Shown here piece by piece: positions 1 through 8,237 of a stretch of DNA of 57,611 nt. The position numbers and the translations under genes are program-made. The stretch is taken from positions 1-57,611 of the forward strand of contig JAEVYU010000076.1 in NCBI GenBank assembly GCA_023392595.1. The letters are read 5' to 3'. Position 1 is the stretch's first letter. Every line of letters starts with the position of its first letter. This stretch comes from Bacillota bacterium. GTDB lineage: Bacteria; Bacillota; UBA4882; UBA8346. Below the pieces are notes generated by a model. The model was not told the DNA's origin. It searched no databases and saw nothing but the letters and a program-made list of their open reading frames with translations.

Positions 1-127
1 CGAATATATTGAGATTTACTACAACCGGAAACGGCTTCATTCCGCAATCGGTTATATAATCCCGGAATTTTATGAAAATCAAAGAAAATGCGCTTAATTC
101 GGTGTCTAATCAACCGGGGGAAGACCA
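1..127 (+). mobile_element. Right end of an IS3-family insertion sequence
   Basis: This comprises the transposase tail plus a candidate right inverted repeat at 103-127. The repeat is called from its position about 5 bp after the stop codon and its G-rich run. The boundary cannot be proven without the left repeat. Confidence 0.6.
2..97 (+). CDS. IS3-family transposase (OrfB), C-terminal end, cut by window edge
   Basis: The reading frame from base 2 encodes 31 residues ending at TAA 95-97. It contains YYNRKRLHSAIGY, the hallmark C-terminal motif of IS3-family DDE transposases. Only the tail lies in the window, so it cannot be told whether the element is intact upstream. The bases at 103-127 (ending GGGGGAAGACCA) look like the right terminal inverted repeat expected just downstream of orfB. 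The left end lies outside the window. Confidence 0.85.
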   Translation, partial: EYIEIYYNRKRLHSAIGYIIPEFYENQRKCA

Positions 128-129
128 AA

Positions 130-285
130 TACCGGCAGTCAGAGAGAGGGGAACGGCACCTAGTAATGATAGCCTGCAAAGTACCTGAAGGGGTGAGTCG
201 ATAGACCAACAGCCCGTTGGAATCCCAAACTAAAGATGAAAACATGAAATACGACGCTGAGGTTAGAAACCGGGGCGTTTTTTTT
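130..285 (+). ncRNA. Candidate structured RNA ending in an intrinsic terminator
   Basis: This non-coding stretch is rich in short complementary segments and A-rich linkers, including GATGAAAACATGAAAT at 235-250. It ends in a hairpin followed by eight U. The conserved-looking purine-rich linkers and the terminator suggest an independent structured RNA. From memory it faintly recalls the raiA-type class found in Firmicutes, but I cannot confirm that. No open frame of good coding quality covers it, and the strand is inferred from the terminator. Confidence 0.35.
254..285 (+). terminator. Rho-independent terminator of the candidate RNA
   Basis: ACGC at 254-257 pairs with GCGT at 275-278 and GGTT at 261-264 pairs with AACC at 268-271. 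An internal mismatch separates the two helices, and a T8 run follows. Confidence 0.55.
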
Positions 286-421
286 GATGGCTTTTGCGGT
301 GGGGGTCATTTACCCGCGGTTTGATGGGTGATCAGGAGCTCATTACCCTTCCCCTCAAAGGGAACCGGCTGGTATTGTGGGCCAACTGATGATGCTGGGC
401 TTTGTGGCGACTATAGGGAGG

Positions 422-452
422 TTGACCATTTTTTTTCTTTTGATGGTATAAT
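422..452 (+). promoter_or_regulatory. Possible sigma-A promoter upstream of the peptidase-like gene
   Basis: TTGACC (422-427) and a perfect TATAAT (447-452) are separated by 19 bp, which is longer than ideal. The rest of 286-673 shows no convincing gene; the short frames there lack ribosome sites and recognisable domains. Confidence 0.3.
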
Positions 453-673
453 GAAAATAATTGAGATTTTAGGTAAACGAAGGCGCAAGAAAGAGACTTT
501 GAGTCACAGTAATTAAGTAAGTTGACGATGCCACCATTTGCACGCAGGATCGGTTGCGGTTATTCGGGAGAATCGTCAATAGGGAAATGAGATTGAACAT
601 ATTATCCGCAGTGAATGGAATTAGAGCGCATTCGAGAATATATCATCCCGGAATCCATCCCGTTGGAAAGAAG

Positions 674-1747
674 ATGGTTAACATACGATATTATAAGAAG
701 ACCGTGATGACTGTGAAAGGAATGGTGATTTATCTCCTTTTGCCCTTGGTATTGATGGGATCTTCAGTCATTCACTCGGAGGAAAGGCAATGGCATTATT
801 TTGATGTTGATAGTAAACCGCTTCCCCAATATGAATTCATCTATGACAAACTTAGGGAATATTTTCAAGATAAAGTCCCTCAAAAGATAGTTGTCCAATA
901 TATCAAAGGAAAAACCTCCCGGTTTAATCCGGTCGGAGAGATGGTTTTAATCAATGAATATAGCGCCCAAAAAGACCCCGTTAGAGTTGGAGTTGTTGCC
1001 CATGAAAGCTGTCATTTATGCATGGAAAATCTCACCCAAGGGGCCAGTATAAAAGAGGAATTCAGATTCTTTGATGAAGGTTTTGCCAATATTATTGAGA
1101 GTATCATCACCAACAAAGCGGATGATTACAAAAAAGAATCTCTGGCCATCGCGGCCTTCCAGAATACCCAGAACAATGTCGGCTTTGAGAAAGTGCAAAG
1201 ATGGTCCCGATACTATGGGGACCATCAGATCAGGACGAACAATGCTTACCCGATCGGGTCCAGTTTTGATTTCTTTATCATGGATACCTATGGAATAAAT
1301 AGACTCTTTGCTTTTTTCAAAGACATCGGTCAAACACAGGATTTGGCGAAATCATTGAGAAATATTTTTAAGAGCGGCCAGCAAGCAATTGAAGTAGAAT
1401 GGCTGCAGTATCTAAAAACGGTACATGTTTCAAATGCCGAACCCCACATAGTGAAGCTGTTTCCGGCCAATCAGGCGTTGGATGTAAATATAAAAATTGA
1501 TGAGATCTATGTAGAATTCGATGTGCCGATGAGTAGGAATATCGTTTTGATCACCAACTGCAACGATGGGATTTGTTATAAGGATGCCTATTGGAAAACC
1601 AATAGAATATTAGCGGTTAAAGTGAATCTATTACCTAATTACCAATACAAAGTCTACTTGGGGGATAATTATCACGGGAGATTCATGAGTAAAGTGGGTG
1701 CTGAATTACCGATCACATCATGGAGTTTTAATACTGGCTCCGAGTAA
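674..1747 (+). CDS. Exported zinc-peptidase-like protein (peptidase MA-like) with SbsA Ig-like domain
   Basis: This is a predicted 357-residue secreted protein. The start at 674 is preferred because GGAAAG lies just upstream; a frame upstream exists but is poor. A hydrophobic segment (MVIYLLLPLVLMGSS) follows the basic N-terminus and looks like a signal peptide. HESCH at residues 110-114 is a gluzincin-type HExxH motif, and DEGFAN at 134-139 supplies a likely third zinc ligand (Glu135). The C-terminal quarter (LFPANQALDVNIKIDEIYVEF) resembles the bacterial Ig-like SbsA/Big_5 domain. Substrate is unknown. It stands alone between an IS3 end and an AT-rich gene, so recent acquisition is possible. 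Confidence 0.6.
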   Translation: MVNIRYYKKTVMTVKGMVIYLLLPLVLMGSSVIHSEERQWHYFDVDSKPLPQYEFIYDKLREYFQDKVPQKIVVQYIKGKTSRFNPVGEMVLINEYSAQKDPVRVGVVAHESCHLCMENLTQGASIKEEFRFFDEGFANIIESIITNKADDYKKESLAIAAFQNTQNNVGFEKVQRWSRYYGDHQIRTNNAYPIGSSFDFFIMDTYGINRLFAFFKDIGQTQDLAKSLRNIFKSGQQAIEVEWLQYLKTVHVSNAEPHIVKLFPANQALDVNIKIDEIYVEFDVPMSRNIVLITNCNDGICYKDAYWKTNRILAVKVNLLPNYQYKVYLGDNYHGRFMSKVGAELPITSWSFNTGSE

Positions 1748-1755
1748 AAAATAGG

Positions 1756-1856
1756 CTATGTTTTTAAGGATGGTTGAATCAAACGTGTGTTCGTGGTACA
1801 ATCTTCTTATTTCATGGTGTAGCGTTGTCTGCGATCAACCATTATTGAAAACATAG
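1756..1856. repeat. 101-bp imperfect inverted repeat
   Basis: The left arm 1756-1777 and right arm 1835-1856 are complementary over 22 bp with three mismatches (CTATGTTTT...ATGGTTGA). They enclose about 57 bp. It lies just after the peptidase-like gene and just before the RibD-like gene. It could be a small non-autonomous element or a long transcript hairpin; no target duplication is evident. Confidence 0.5.
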
Positions 1857-1885
1857 TTTAAAATATAAAATCCAGGAGGGGCAAT

Positions 1886-2392
1886 TTGAGAAAAGTTGTT
1901 CTAAATCTCGCAGTTAGTATTGATGGTTTCATTGAAGATGCTATTGGAAAATTTGATTGGTGTTTTATTGATCAAGACTATTCAGAAGGACAATTCCAAC
2001 GCTTTGATGCAGTGTTTATGGGAAGAAAATCTTATGAACTAATGGTTAATCGTAAAGAACTTCCAATGGGAGAAAAAAAGATTTATATTTTTAGTAACTC
2101 AATGAAATCAGCTGAATATGGGACGGTTATCGGAAAGGATTTTGAAGAAGAAGTATATAAGATAAAGAATGAAGCGGGTCAAGATATTTGGTTTTTTGGA
2201 GGAGCAAACTTGTTGACAAGTTTTCTTGATAAAAATCTAATTGACGAACTTCAATTAGCGATACATCCAATCATGTTAGGCGCGGGAAAAAGATTATTTG
2301 AAGGAAAAATTAATAGAAGAATAAATTGTCAACTGATTCATGCAAAATCATTCAGTGATGGACTCGTGATGTTGAAGTATAAGCTTGTATAA
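1886..2392 (+). CDS. RibD C-terminal / dihydrofolate-reductase-like family protein
   Basis: The 168-residue product starts with MRKVVLNLAVSIDGFIED and contains FFGGANLLTSFL. Both are typical of the small stand-alone RibD-C/DHFR-like proteins (YwjB/YyaP type), NADPH-binding reductases of mostly unknown substrate. The start is TTG at 1886 with a perfect AGGAGGG at 1874-1880. Length fits the family. Base composition is clearly more AT-rich than the helicase gene that follows, which suggests separate origin. No operon partner is seen. Confidence 0.8.
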   Translation: MRKVVLNLAVSIDGFIEDAIGKFDWCFIDQDYSEGQFQRFDAVFMGRKSYELMVNRKELPMGEKKIYIFSNSMKSAEYGTVIGKDFEEEVYKIKNEAGQDIWFFGGANLLTSFLDKNLIDELQLAIHPIMLGAGKRLFEGKINRRINCQLIHAKSFSDGLVMLKYKLV

Positions 2393-2534
2393 CAAATTAT
2401 AACACGAGTGCCACCGCTAACTGGTGCGGTAACGATGTAATCAATTTTAGGCTGGCTCAATTTCAAGGCGCTGAATCGAGAAGCTAATTCAAGCATTCAA
2501 AGCAATTTATGTGGTAATTTTAATGAGGTGGCCC

Positions 2535-5500
2535 ATGTTTCATCCCAGTCTCAACAGTTTTCATCCGGTGGTTGCCCGGTGGTTTACCGAAACCTTTGGG
2601 GAGCCGACGCCGCCCCAGGCCCAGGGCTGGCCGCTGATTGCCGTCGGCAGGAATGTTTTGCTAATAGCGCCGACAGGCTCCGGCAAGACCCTGGCCGCTT
2701 TCTTAAAATGCCTGGATCAACTCTATCAGAATGCCGTAAACGGCTCCCTTCAAACAGGAGTGCAGGTTTTATATGTTTCTCCCTTAAAGGCGTTAAACAA
2801 CGACATCTACCGCAATCTGGAAGCGCCGCTGGCGGGAATCGAAGAAACAGGGCGGAAGATGGGGGTTGAGTTGCCCCATCTCTCCACGGCCATCCGGACC
2901 GGGGACACCCCCGGCGGGGAACGGCAAAAAATGTTGCGCCGCCCCCCGCATATTTTGATCACCACCCCCGAGTCCTTGTTCCTGTTGTTGTCTTCAAAAG
3001 CCCGGGAAATGCTGCGGACGGTCCGCTTTGTGATCATCGACGAGATTCATACCCTTTTTCCGACCAAAAGAGGCGCCCACTTGGCCTTGTCCCTGGAGAG
3101 GTTGCAGCATTTATTGGGGTCAGGTCACAATTTTCAGCGGATTGGCCTCTCGGCCACCATGCGCCCCCTTGATCAGGCGGCGGCATTTTTGGGAGGCAAA
3201 GAAATTCATCCTCAAAGCGGGCTTTGGCAAGACCGGCCGGTGGAAATCGTCGATACCGGCCAGAGAAAGACTTTGGATTTAAAAATCCTTCTACCGGTGG
3301 AAGATCTAAGGGAACTCCCTGAAAAATCGATTTGGCCCCCCATCTACCGGCAAGTTCTGGATTTGGTCCGCCAGCACCGGACCACCTTGGTGTTTGTCAA
3401 TAACCGGCGCCTGGCGGAACGAATGACTGCCAATATCAACGAGCTGGCAGGAGTGGAGCTGGCCAGAACCCATCACGGCAGTGTTTCCAAGGAAATGCGT
3501 TTAGAGGCCGAGAAAATGCTGAAGCAAGGCGAAATCCCCTGTATTGTGGCAACCGCTTCCCTGGAATTAGGCATCGATATCGGCCATATCGATCTGGTCA
3601 TCCAAATCGAATCCCCCAAAGAAGTGGCCCGGGGATTGCAAAGAGTGGGGCGGGCTGGCCATATCGTGGGGATGCCCAGCAAAGGCAGGATCATTCCCAA
3701 GACCCGGGCGGATCTTTTGGAAACCGCGGCGATATTCCGGGAGATGAAAGCCGGCAGAGTTGAACCGGTGAAGGTTATTTTTAATTGTTTGGATGTGCTG
3801 GCCCAACAACTGGTGGCACTGACAACCGAGGGAGAGTGGAGTGTCCCCGAGGTTTTTCAGGTCGTCCGGGGGTCTTACAATTTTCATTCCTTGCCCGAAA
3901 AGGTTTTTCGAAATGTCCTGGCCATGCTGGCGGGGAATTTCGAGACCAAAGAGTTCGTCGACTTGCGTCCGCGGCTTTTTTGGGACCGGCAGCTCGGAGT
4001 CTTGAAAGCTAACTCTTATGGGGTACGGTTGGTATATTCCAGCGGCGGGACCATCCCGGACCGTGGTTATTACGGCGTGTATTTGCAGGGTTCCGACCTT
4101 CGCCTGGGCGAGTTGGATGAAGAATTCGTTTATGAGCGGCGTTTGCATGAACGGTTTGTGCTGGGAACTTCGGTCTGGAAAATTGAAGAACTCCGGCAGG
4201 ACCGGGTGAACGTCAGCCCTTCCCAAAAAGGCGGGGAAGCTGTCGTACCCTTTTGGAAGGCCGATCCCGGAGGGCGTTCTTACGAACTGGGCAAGCGGAT
4301 CGGCGCTTTTTTTGGGGAAATCGAGGATCATCTGAAGACCGGCGATCTCCAAGACTGGCTGGAATCGGAATGCGCTTTGTCTCCGGAAGTATCCCAAAAT
4401 CTTTACCGGTATGTGGAAGCCCAAAAGCAATCCCTTCAGTACATCCATACCGACCGGCGTTTGGTGGTCGAAGAATTTCCCGACGAAATGGGAGAGTGGC
4501 GGGTCTTGCTCCATTCTCCGTTCGGGATGAGGTTGCATTTGGCCCTCGGTTTACTGATCAAAGACATTTGGGAAAAGGATTTCCAAATGAAGGTTGAGGC
4601 GGTCCCCATGGATGAGGGGATTATGTTTCATCTGCAGGGAAGCCAGACGCCCCCGGAAGTTCCTTGGCGGGACTTAAACTCTATCGGTTTGGAAGAGAAG
4701 CTGGCCGAGCTAGTTTCGGGTTCGGCGCTTTTTGGGATTACCTTCCGGCAGACGGCCCAACTTTCCTTGATCATGCCGCGGGCCGGGTTTGGGCGGAAAA
4801 GGAATCCTTTTTGGCTATCCCGGCTCAAGGCGGGGAACTTGTTGCATACAGTGGCCAAGTATCAGGATTTCCCCCTGGTGATGGAAACCTATCGCGCCAT
4901 TTTACAGGATTATTTTGATTTGGGCGGATTGCTGGAAGTCCTGGGCGACATCGGTCAGGGCCGGATTCAGGTCCGCCGTTATCAGCATAAGATTCCTTCA
5001 CCATTTGCGGGAGGCCACTTATTCAATTTTATCGGCAATTTCATGTATGAAGGAGAAGCGCCCCAAGGTGAACAGCGTTTGCAAATGTTTGGCCTGGGGC
5101 GGGGGACCTTGAAAGTCATCCTTGGGAAACAAGGGCTCAGGAATGTGATTGTCCCCGGGGTGTTGCGGAATGTTAGGGTCAAAGTCAGGGGGTCCGGCCT
5201 TTTGGGCGGGGATTTGAATGGGGATTCCTTCGCAAGCTGGTTGGAAAAGGTTGGCGACCTAACCCTTGATGAAATACCGGAGCTTTTTCCCGCTCAGGCC
5301 CGGCAGGTCGAAAACTATGTCCAGGAGTTCATTGAACTTGGAAAAATCCTTTGCATTCCGGGAGGATGTGTCGAGCCCCTGCTGGTTGCCTTGTGGGAAG
5401 CGCCTTGTTATTTGCAGGGATTGCCGGGAATCCCTCCCAAAATGGCATCGGATATTCGCGGCAGAATTCAAACCCGGCCGGGTTTTAACGCTGAAAAACC

Positions 5501-6992
5501 CATTACCTTGGCGGAGGCACGCGCCCGTATCATTCAGCGGTATGTCAAGACCCATGGCCCTTTTCAAATCACGGACATCGTCAGCCGCTACGGATTTTCC
5601 CAGCAGGAAGTGGCGGCGGAGTTAACGGTGATGGCGGCCGAGAACTTAGTGGAATCGGGAGAATTCATCCCCGGCGGCAGCGGCGAGGAATGGTGTGATG
5701 TCGGGATTTTGGAAGAAATCCACCGCCGCAGTCTAGCCCAGGCCCGTAGGGAAGTGGAGCCCCGGGGTCCGTTGGAATACGGAGCCTTTTTGGCCAGGTG
5801 GCAAGGGATTGGCGGGCGGCTGGAGGGCTTCGACGGCCTGGCCGCCACTTTGGAACAATTAGCCGGGCTATGGCTGCCGGCGGGGATGTGGGAAAACAGT
5901 GTCTTACCCGGTAGAGTCCGGGATTTCAGCCCCGCTCTGTTGGATCAGTTAATCGCCAGCGGACAATTTTTTTGGCGGGCCCGCGGCCGAGAACAGCAAC
6001 TCCAACTCTGTTTTGAAAAGGCAATGGCCGGTGAAAATCAAATCGCCGGAGAGAGGGTTTCCAAGGAATCCATGACCGTCTACTCCCCATCGGCGGTGCC
6101 CCTGGGCGGCGATGCCCAAATCCTGTGCCGAGTGCTGGAGACTCAGGGCGCTTTATCCTTGCCGCGGATTTTACGGGAAACCGGGATGTCGACGGTCCTT
6201 GCCTGGCAAACGCTGGAGGAATTGATTGGGCAAGGCGCCGTCACCAATGACACGCTGGGCCCCATCCGTTTTTTGCTGCAAAGCCGTCCCGGCGACCGGA
6301 CGGGCGCAAGAGGAGTGCTTACGCTTGGTGTCCTTGCGCAAATGGGACGTTGGTCTTTGTTGCCCGCGCCCGGGATTGCCAATCCGGACGCCTGGGCATC
6401 AACCTTGATCAACCGCTATGGCATTATCTGCCGGGAAATGGCCCGGCAGGAATCGGTTTCCTGGGGCGAGAGCTATTCATATTACGACTATCTGGAACAG
6501 ATTGGGAAAATTCGTCGGGGTTTTTTCTGTAGTCATTTAAGCGGCATTCAATTTGCCTTGCCGAAGGCCGTTGAAGAATTGCGTTCTTCTCCGGGGCAGG
6601 ACTTGCCGGAGTTTTACGGGCTGCAATGGAATGATCCCGCAAATTATCTTGGGTTTATTCATGAACGGCCGGCAGAGGAGGGGGGGAATCCATCCGCTTC
6701 TTATGATTTTGTCGTTTTTCAGGCCGGTAAACCCATATTGGCGGCGGGTGGGAAAAAATTAAAACTATATTGCCTGGAAAAAAGTCTGTCTGAGCAGGAC
6801 CCGCCCGCCCTAAAAAAACCACTGCGGACCTTATTGGCGATTCTATACAGGGTCTACCGCGATCAGAAAATCATCGTCACCCATTGGAATGAATTGCCCG
6901 TCGTAGAAACGGGAATGGCTGATGTTTTGGCCGGACTGAAGTTTGAAAAAGGAATCCGTGAGATGACCCTGTGGCCTTCCGATCGTATCTGA
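2535..6992 (+). CDS. lhr: Lhr-type long ATP-dependent helicase
   Basis: This is a superfamily 2 helicase of 1485 residues, close to the length of full Lhr proteins. These are 3'-5' translocases linked to DNA repair in other bacteria. Visible motifs are Walker A APTGSGKT (45-52), DEIH (169-172), GLSATM and the helicase C region with LELGIDIGHIDLVIQIESP and RVGRAGH. The long C-terminal half carries the winged-helix and Lhr-specific domains. ATG 2535 is chosen because GAGGTGG lies 6-9 bp upstream; two earlier in-frame starts (2511, 2523) lack such a site. The gene stands alone with no repair partner adjacent. Confidence 0.9.
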   Translation: MFHPSLNSFHPVVARWFTETFGEPTPPQAQGWPLIAVGRNVLLIAPTGSGKTLAAFLKCLDQLYQNAVNGSLQTGVQVLYVSPLKALNNDIYRNLEAPLAGIEETGRKMGVELPHLSTAIRTGDTPGGERQKMLRRPPHILITTPESLFLLLSSKAREMLRTVRFVIIDEIHTLFPTKRGAHLALSLERLQHLLGSGHNFQRIGLSATMRPLDQAAAFLGGKEIHPQSGLWQDRPVEIVDTGQRKTLDLKILLPVEDLRELPEKSIWPPIYRQVLDLVRQHRTTLVFVNNRRLAERMTANINELAGVELARTHHGSVSKEMRLEAEKMLKQGEIPCIVATASLELGIDIGHIDLVIQIESPKEVARGLQRVGRAGHIVGMPSKGRIIPKTRADLLETAAIFREMKAGRVEPVKVIFNCLDVLAQQLVALTTEGEWSVPEVFQVVRGSYNFHSLPEKVFRNVLAMLAGNFETKEFVDLRPRLFWDRQLGVLKANSYGVRLVYSSGGTIPDRGYYGVYLQGSDLRLGELDEEFVYERRLHERFVLGTSVWKIEELRQDRVNVSPSQKGGEAVVPFWKADPGGRSYELGKRIGAFFGEIEDHLKTGDLQDWLESECALSPEVSQNLYRYVEAQKQSLQYIHTDRRLVVEEFPDEMGEWRVLLHSPFGMRLHLALGLLIKDIWEKDFQMKVEAVPMDEGIMFHLQGSQTPPEVPWRDLNSIGLEEKLAELVSGSALFGITFRQTAQLSLIMPRAGFGRKRNPFWLSRLKAGNLLHTVAKYQDFPLVMETYRAILQDYFDLGGLLEVLGDIGQGRIQVRRYQHKIPSPFAGGHLFNFIGNFMYEGEAPQGEQRLQMFGLGRGTLKVILGKQGLRNVIVPGVLRNVRVKVRGSGLLGGDLNGDSFASWLEKVGDLTLDEIPELFPAQARQVENYVQEFIELGKILCIPGGCVEPLLVALWEAPCYLQGLPGIPPKMASDIRGRIQTRPGFNAEKPITLAEARARIIQRYVKTHGPFQITDIVSRYGFSQQEVAAELTVMAAENLVESGEFIPGGSGEEWCDVGILEEIHRRSLAQARREVEPRGPLEYGAFLARWQGIGGRLEGFDGLAATLEQLAGLWLPAGMWENSVLPGRVRDFSPALLDQLIASGQFFWRARGREQQLQLCFEKAMAGENQIAGERVSKESMTVYSPSAVPLGGDAQILCRVLETQGALSLPRILRETGMSTVLAWQTLEELIGQGAVTNDTLGPIRFLLQSRPGDRTGARGVLTLGVLAQMGRWSLLPAPGIANPDAWASTLINRYGIICREMARQESVSWGESYSYYDYLEQIGKIRRGFFCSHLSGIQFALPKAVEELRSSPGQDLPEFYGLQWNDPANYLGFIHERPAEEGGNPSASYDFVVFQAGKPILAAGGKKLKLYCLEKSLSEQDPPALKKPLRTLLAILYRVYRDQKIIVTHWNELPVVETGMADVLAGLKFEKGIREMTLWPSDRI

Positions 6993-7062
6993 GCGCGGGG
7001 TTTTTGAATACCCTTGATAAATAAGCAGATACTATTGGGGAAACCAAACGAGGAGGCAGTCA

Positions 7063-7461
7063 ATGGTTGATTTAATTGATAAGGTAAAACAGGGGCTTGA
7101 TAAAGGAGTTGCGGTTGTTTCGGTCAAATCCAAAGAAATGATGGAGGTCGTTAAAATCAAGAATCAGCTCGGCGTCCTCCGGAATCAACGGGAAAGCGCT
7201 TTTTCGCTTTTGGGAGAAATCGTTTATCAAATGTATCTGCAAAATGGTTTTAATGAAGAAAAAATCCGCAATAAATGCGAGATTATTGCTTTGCTGGCCA
7301 GTCAAATTCTTGAAAAGGAAAACGACTTGAGAGAGCTCCATGTCCGGGCCGAGGTGGCGCTGGGCAAGTCTTTTTGCATAACTTGCGGGTCGCAGTTGCC
7401 CCCCGGAGCGCTTTATTGCAGCAAGTGCGGGGAAAAAATCGGGGAATTTGAAAACCATTAA
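7063..7461 (+). CDS. Zinc-ribbon protein with helical N-terminus
   Basis: The product has 132 residues. The first ~95 are predicted helical and charged, likely a coiled coil. The C-terminus has a zinc ribbon with cysteine pairs at 105/108 and 119/122 (CITC...CSKC). The ribosome site GAGGAGG precedes ATG 7063. The stop overlaps the next reading frame, but the better start of that gene is at 7515. Function is unknown; such proteins are often annotated only as zinc-ribbon domain-containing. Confidence 0.75.
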   Translation: MVDLIDKVKQGLDKGVAVVSVKSKEMMEVVKIKNQLGVLRNQRESAFSLLGEIVYQMYLQNGFNEEKIRNKCEIIALLASQILEKENDLRELHVRAEVALGKSFCITCGSQLPPGALYCSKCGEKIGEFENH

Positions 7462-7514
7462 TGATTAAGAAGCTTCCGGCATACCTTTTAGTAATAAAAA
7501 AGCTGGAGGAAGCG

Positions 7515-7757
7515 ATGCGTCTAAGTGAGCTGGCAGGTAAAGAAGTGATTGACGTCAAAACCGGTGACCGGTTAGGTGTCATTCAAAAAAGCGAACTGTT
7601 GGTGAATACGCAGAAGGGGACGGTGGAAGCCTTGATATTGATCAAACAGGGGTGGACCGGTCAGGAAAAAGTGATTCAGACGATTCCATGGAGTGATATT
7701 CAGAAAATCAGTGAAGAATTAATTCTGGTATCCCGAAAAAACGAGCCTGGGCCGTGA
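7515..7757 (+). CDS. YlmC/YmxH-family PRC-barrel protein
   Basis: The product has 80 residues and is a PRC-barrel domain: MRLSELAGKEVIDVKTGDRL at the start and IPWSDIQKI near the end. Members of the YlmC/YmxH family are small and found in spore-forming Firmicutes, where they are annotated as sporulation proteins of unclear role. ATG 7515 is chosen over an upstream frame start at 7461 because GGAGGA lies at 7504-7509 and homologues begin with MRLSEL. It probably shares a transcript with the zinc-ribbon gene. Confidence 0.8.
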   Translation: MRLSELAGKEVIDVKTGDRLGVIQKSELLVNTQKGTVEALILIKQGWTGQEKVIQTIPWSDIQKISEELILVSRKNEPGP

Positions 7758-7851
7758 GGGGCAGTAAGATAACAACCGTTTGATCAAGTTTTAAGCCGCC
7801 GCTGAAAGCAAAACCGACTTGACAGTTGCGGTGTTTTATAGTAAAAAGGAG

Positions 7852-7880
7852 ATAGAAGTTAAACGGACTTCTATTTTTTT
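7852..7880 (+). terminator. Rho-independent terminator after the PRC-barrel gene
   Basis: ATAGAAGT (7852-7859) pairs perfectly with ACTTCTAT (7867-7874) and is followed by a T run to 7880. It separates the upstream pair from the lysine riboswitch. A TTGACA at 7819-7824 with TAAAAA 17 bp downstream might be a promoter overlapping this hairpin, but that is weak. Confidence 0.75.
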
Positions 7881-7890
7881 ATATTTGTGG

Positions 7891-8160
7891 TAGAGTAGAG
7901 GCGCGAAATAGATGAGTAACTCCGTGGAGGCCGGGCCTGCCGAGGAAAGGGAGCCAAAGGGTATTTCGCCGAAGTCGGAAAAAACGTATTTCGGGTTGGA
8001 TTTTTTAAAAATCCCCCAATACGGCCCATCATTTCCGGCTGGTACTGTTGATGAACAATCCCGGTACTGGTAACTGTCGCAAAAAATGACAGCTACAGAG
8101 CTATCTTGCCGCCAAACGAATTCTTGAGGAATTCAAGGTTGGCGAGGGCCAACCTTTTTT
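7891..8160 (+). promoter_or_regulatory. Lysine riboswitch (L box) controlling dapB and downstream genes
   Basis: The aptamer spans about 7891-8108. Conserved L-box pieces appear in order: AGAGGCGCGAAAT, GGAGCCAAAGGG, CGCCGAAG, GGCTGGTACTG, an AACTGTCGC...GACAGCT stem and GAGCTATCT closing the basal helix. A terminator (8135-8160) follows directly and dapB starts at 8238. In known L boxes lysine binding promotes premature termination, so high lysine should lower expression of the genes below. The arrangement supports a transcription-terminating ON/OFF switch. Confidence 0.9.
8135..8160 (+). terminator. Riboswitch expression-platform terminator
   Basis: AAGGTTGGC (8135-8143) pairs with GCCAACCTT (8148-8156), with GAGG in the loop and a T run to 8160. 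It sits between aptamer and dapB, as expected for lysine-dependent termination. Confidence 0.85.
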
Positions 8161-8237
8161 CTATCCGGGCCGGTAAGAATCTGTACATATAACAACAAAC
8201 AACCATCATCATGGGATTGTCTAAGGAGTGAATCAAA

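Noticed and set aside
328..516. 62-residue frame after the candidate RNA
   Set aside because: It begins with GTG without a ribosome site and its composition is not protein-like; a promoter-like TATAAT lies inside it.
554..673. N-terminal extension of the peptidase-like protein
   Set aside because: The 40 extra residues precede a normal signal peptide and lack a ribosome site, while 674 has one.
3567..4538. 323-residue frame on the minus strand inside lhr
   Set aside because: It is a shadow of the helicase frame, with no ribosome site or known domain.
7819..7847. TTGACA-N17-TAAAAA as the riboswitch promoter
   Set aside because: The -10 is poor and the start would fall within the terminator hairpin, so it is not listed as a feature.
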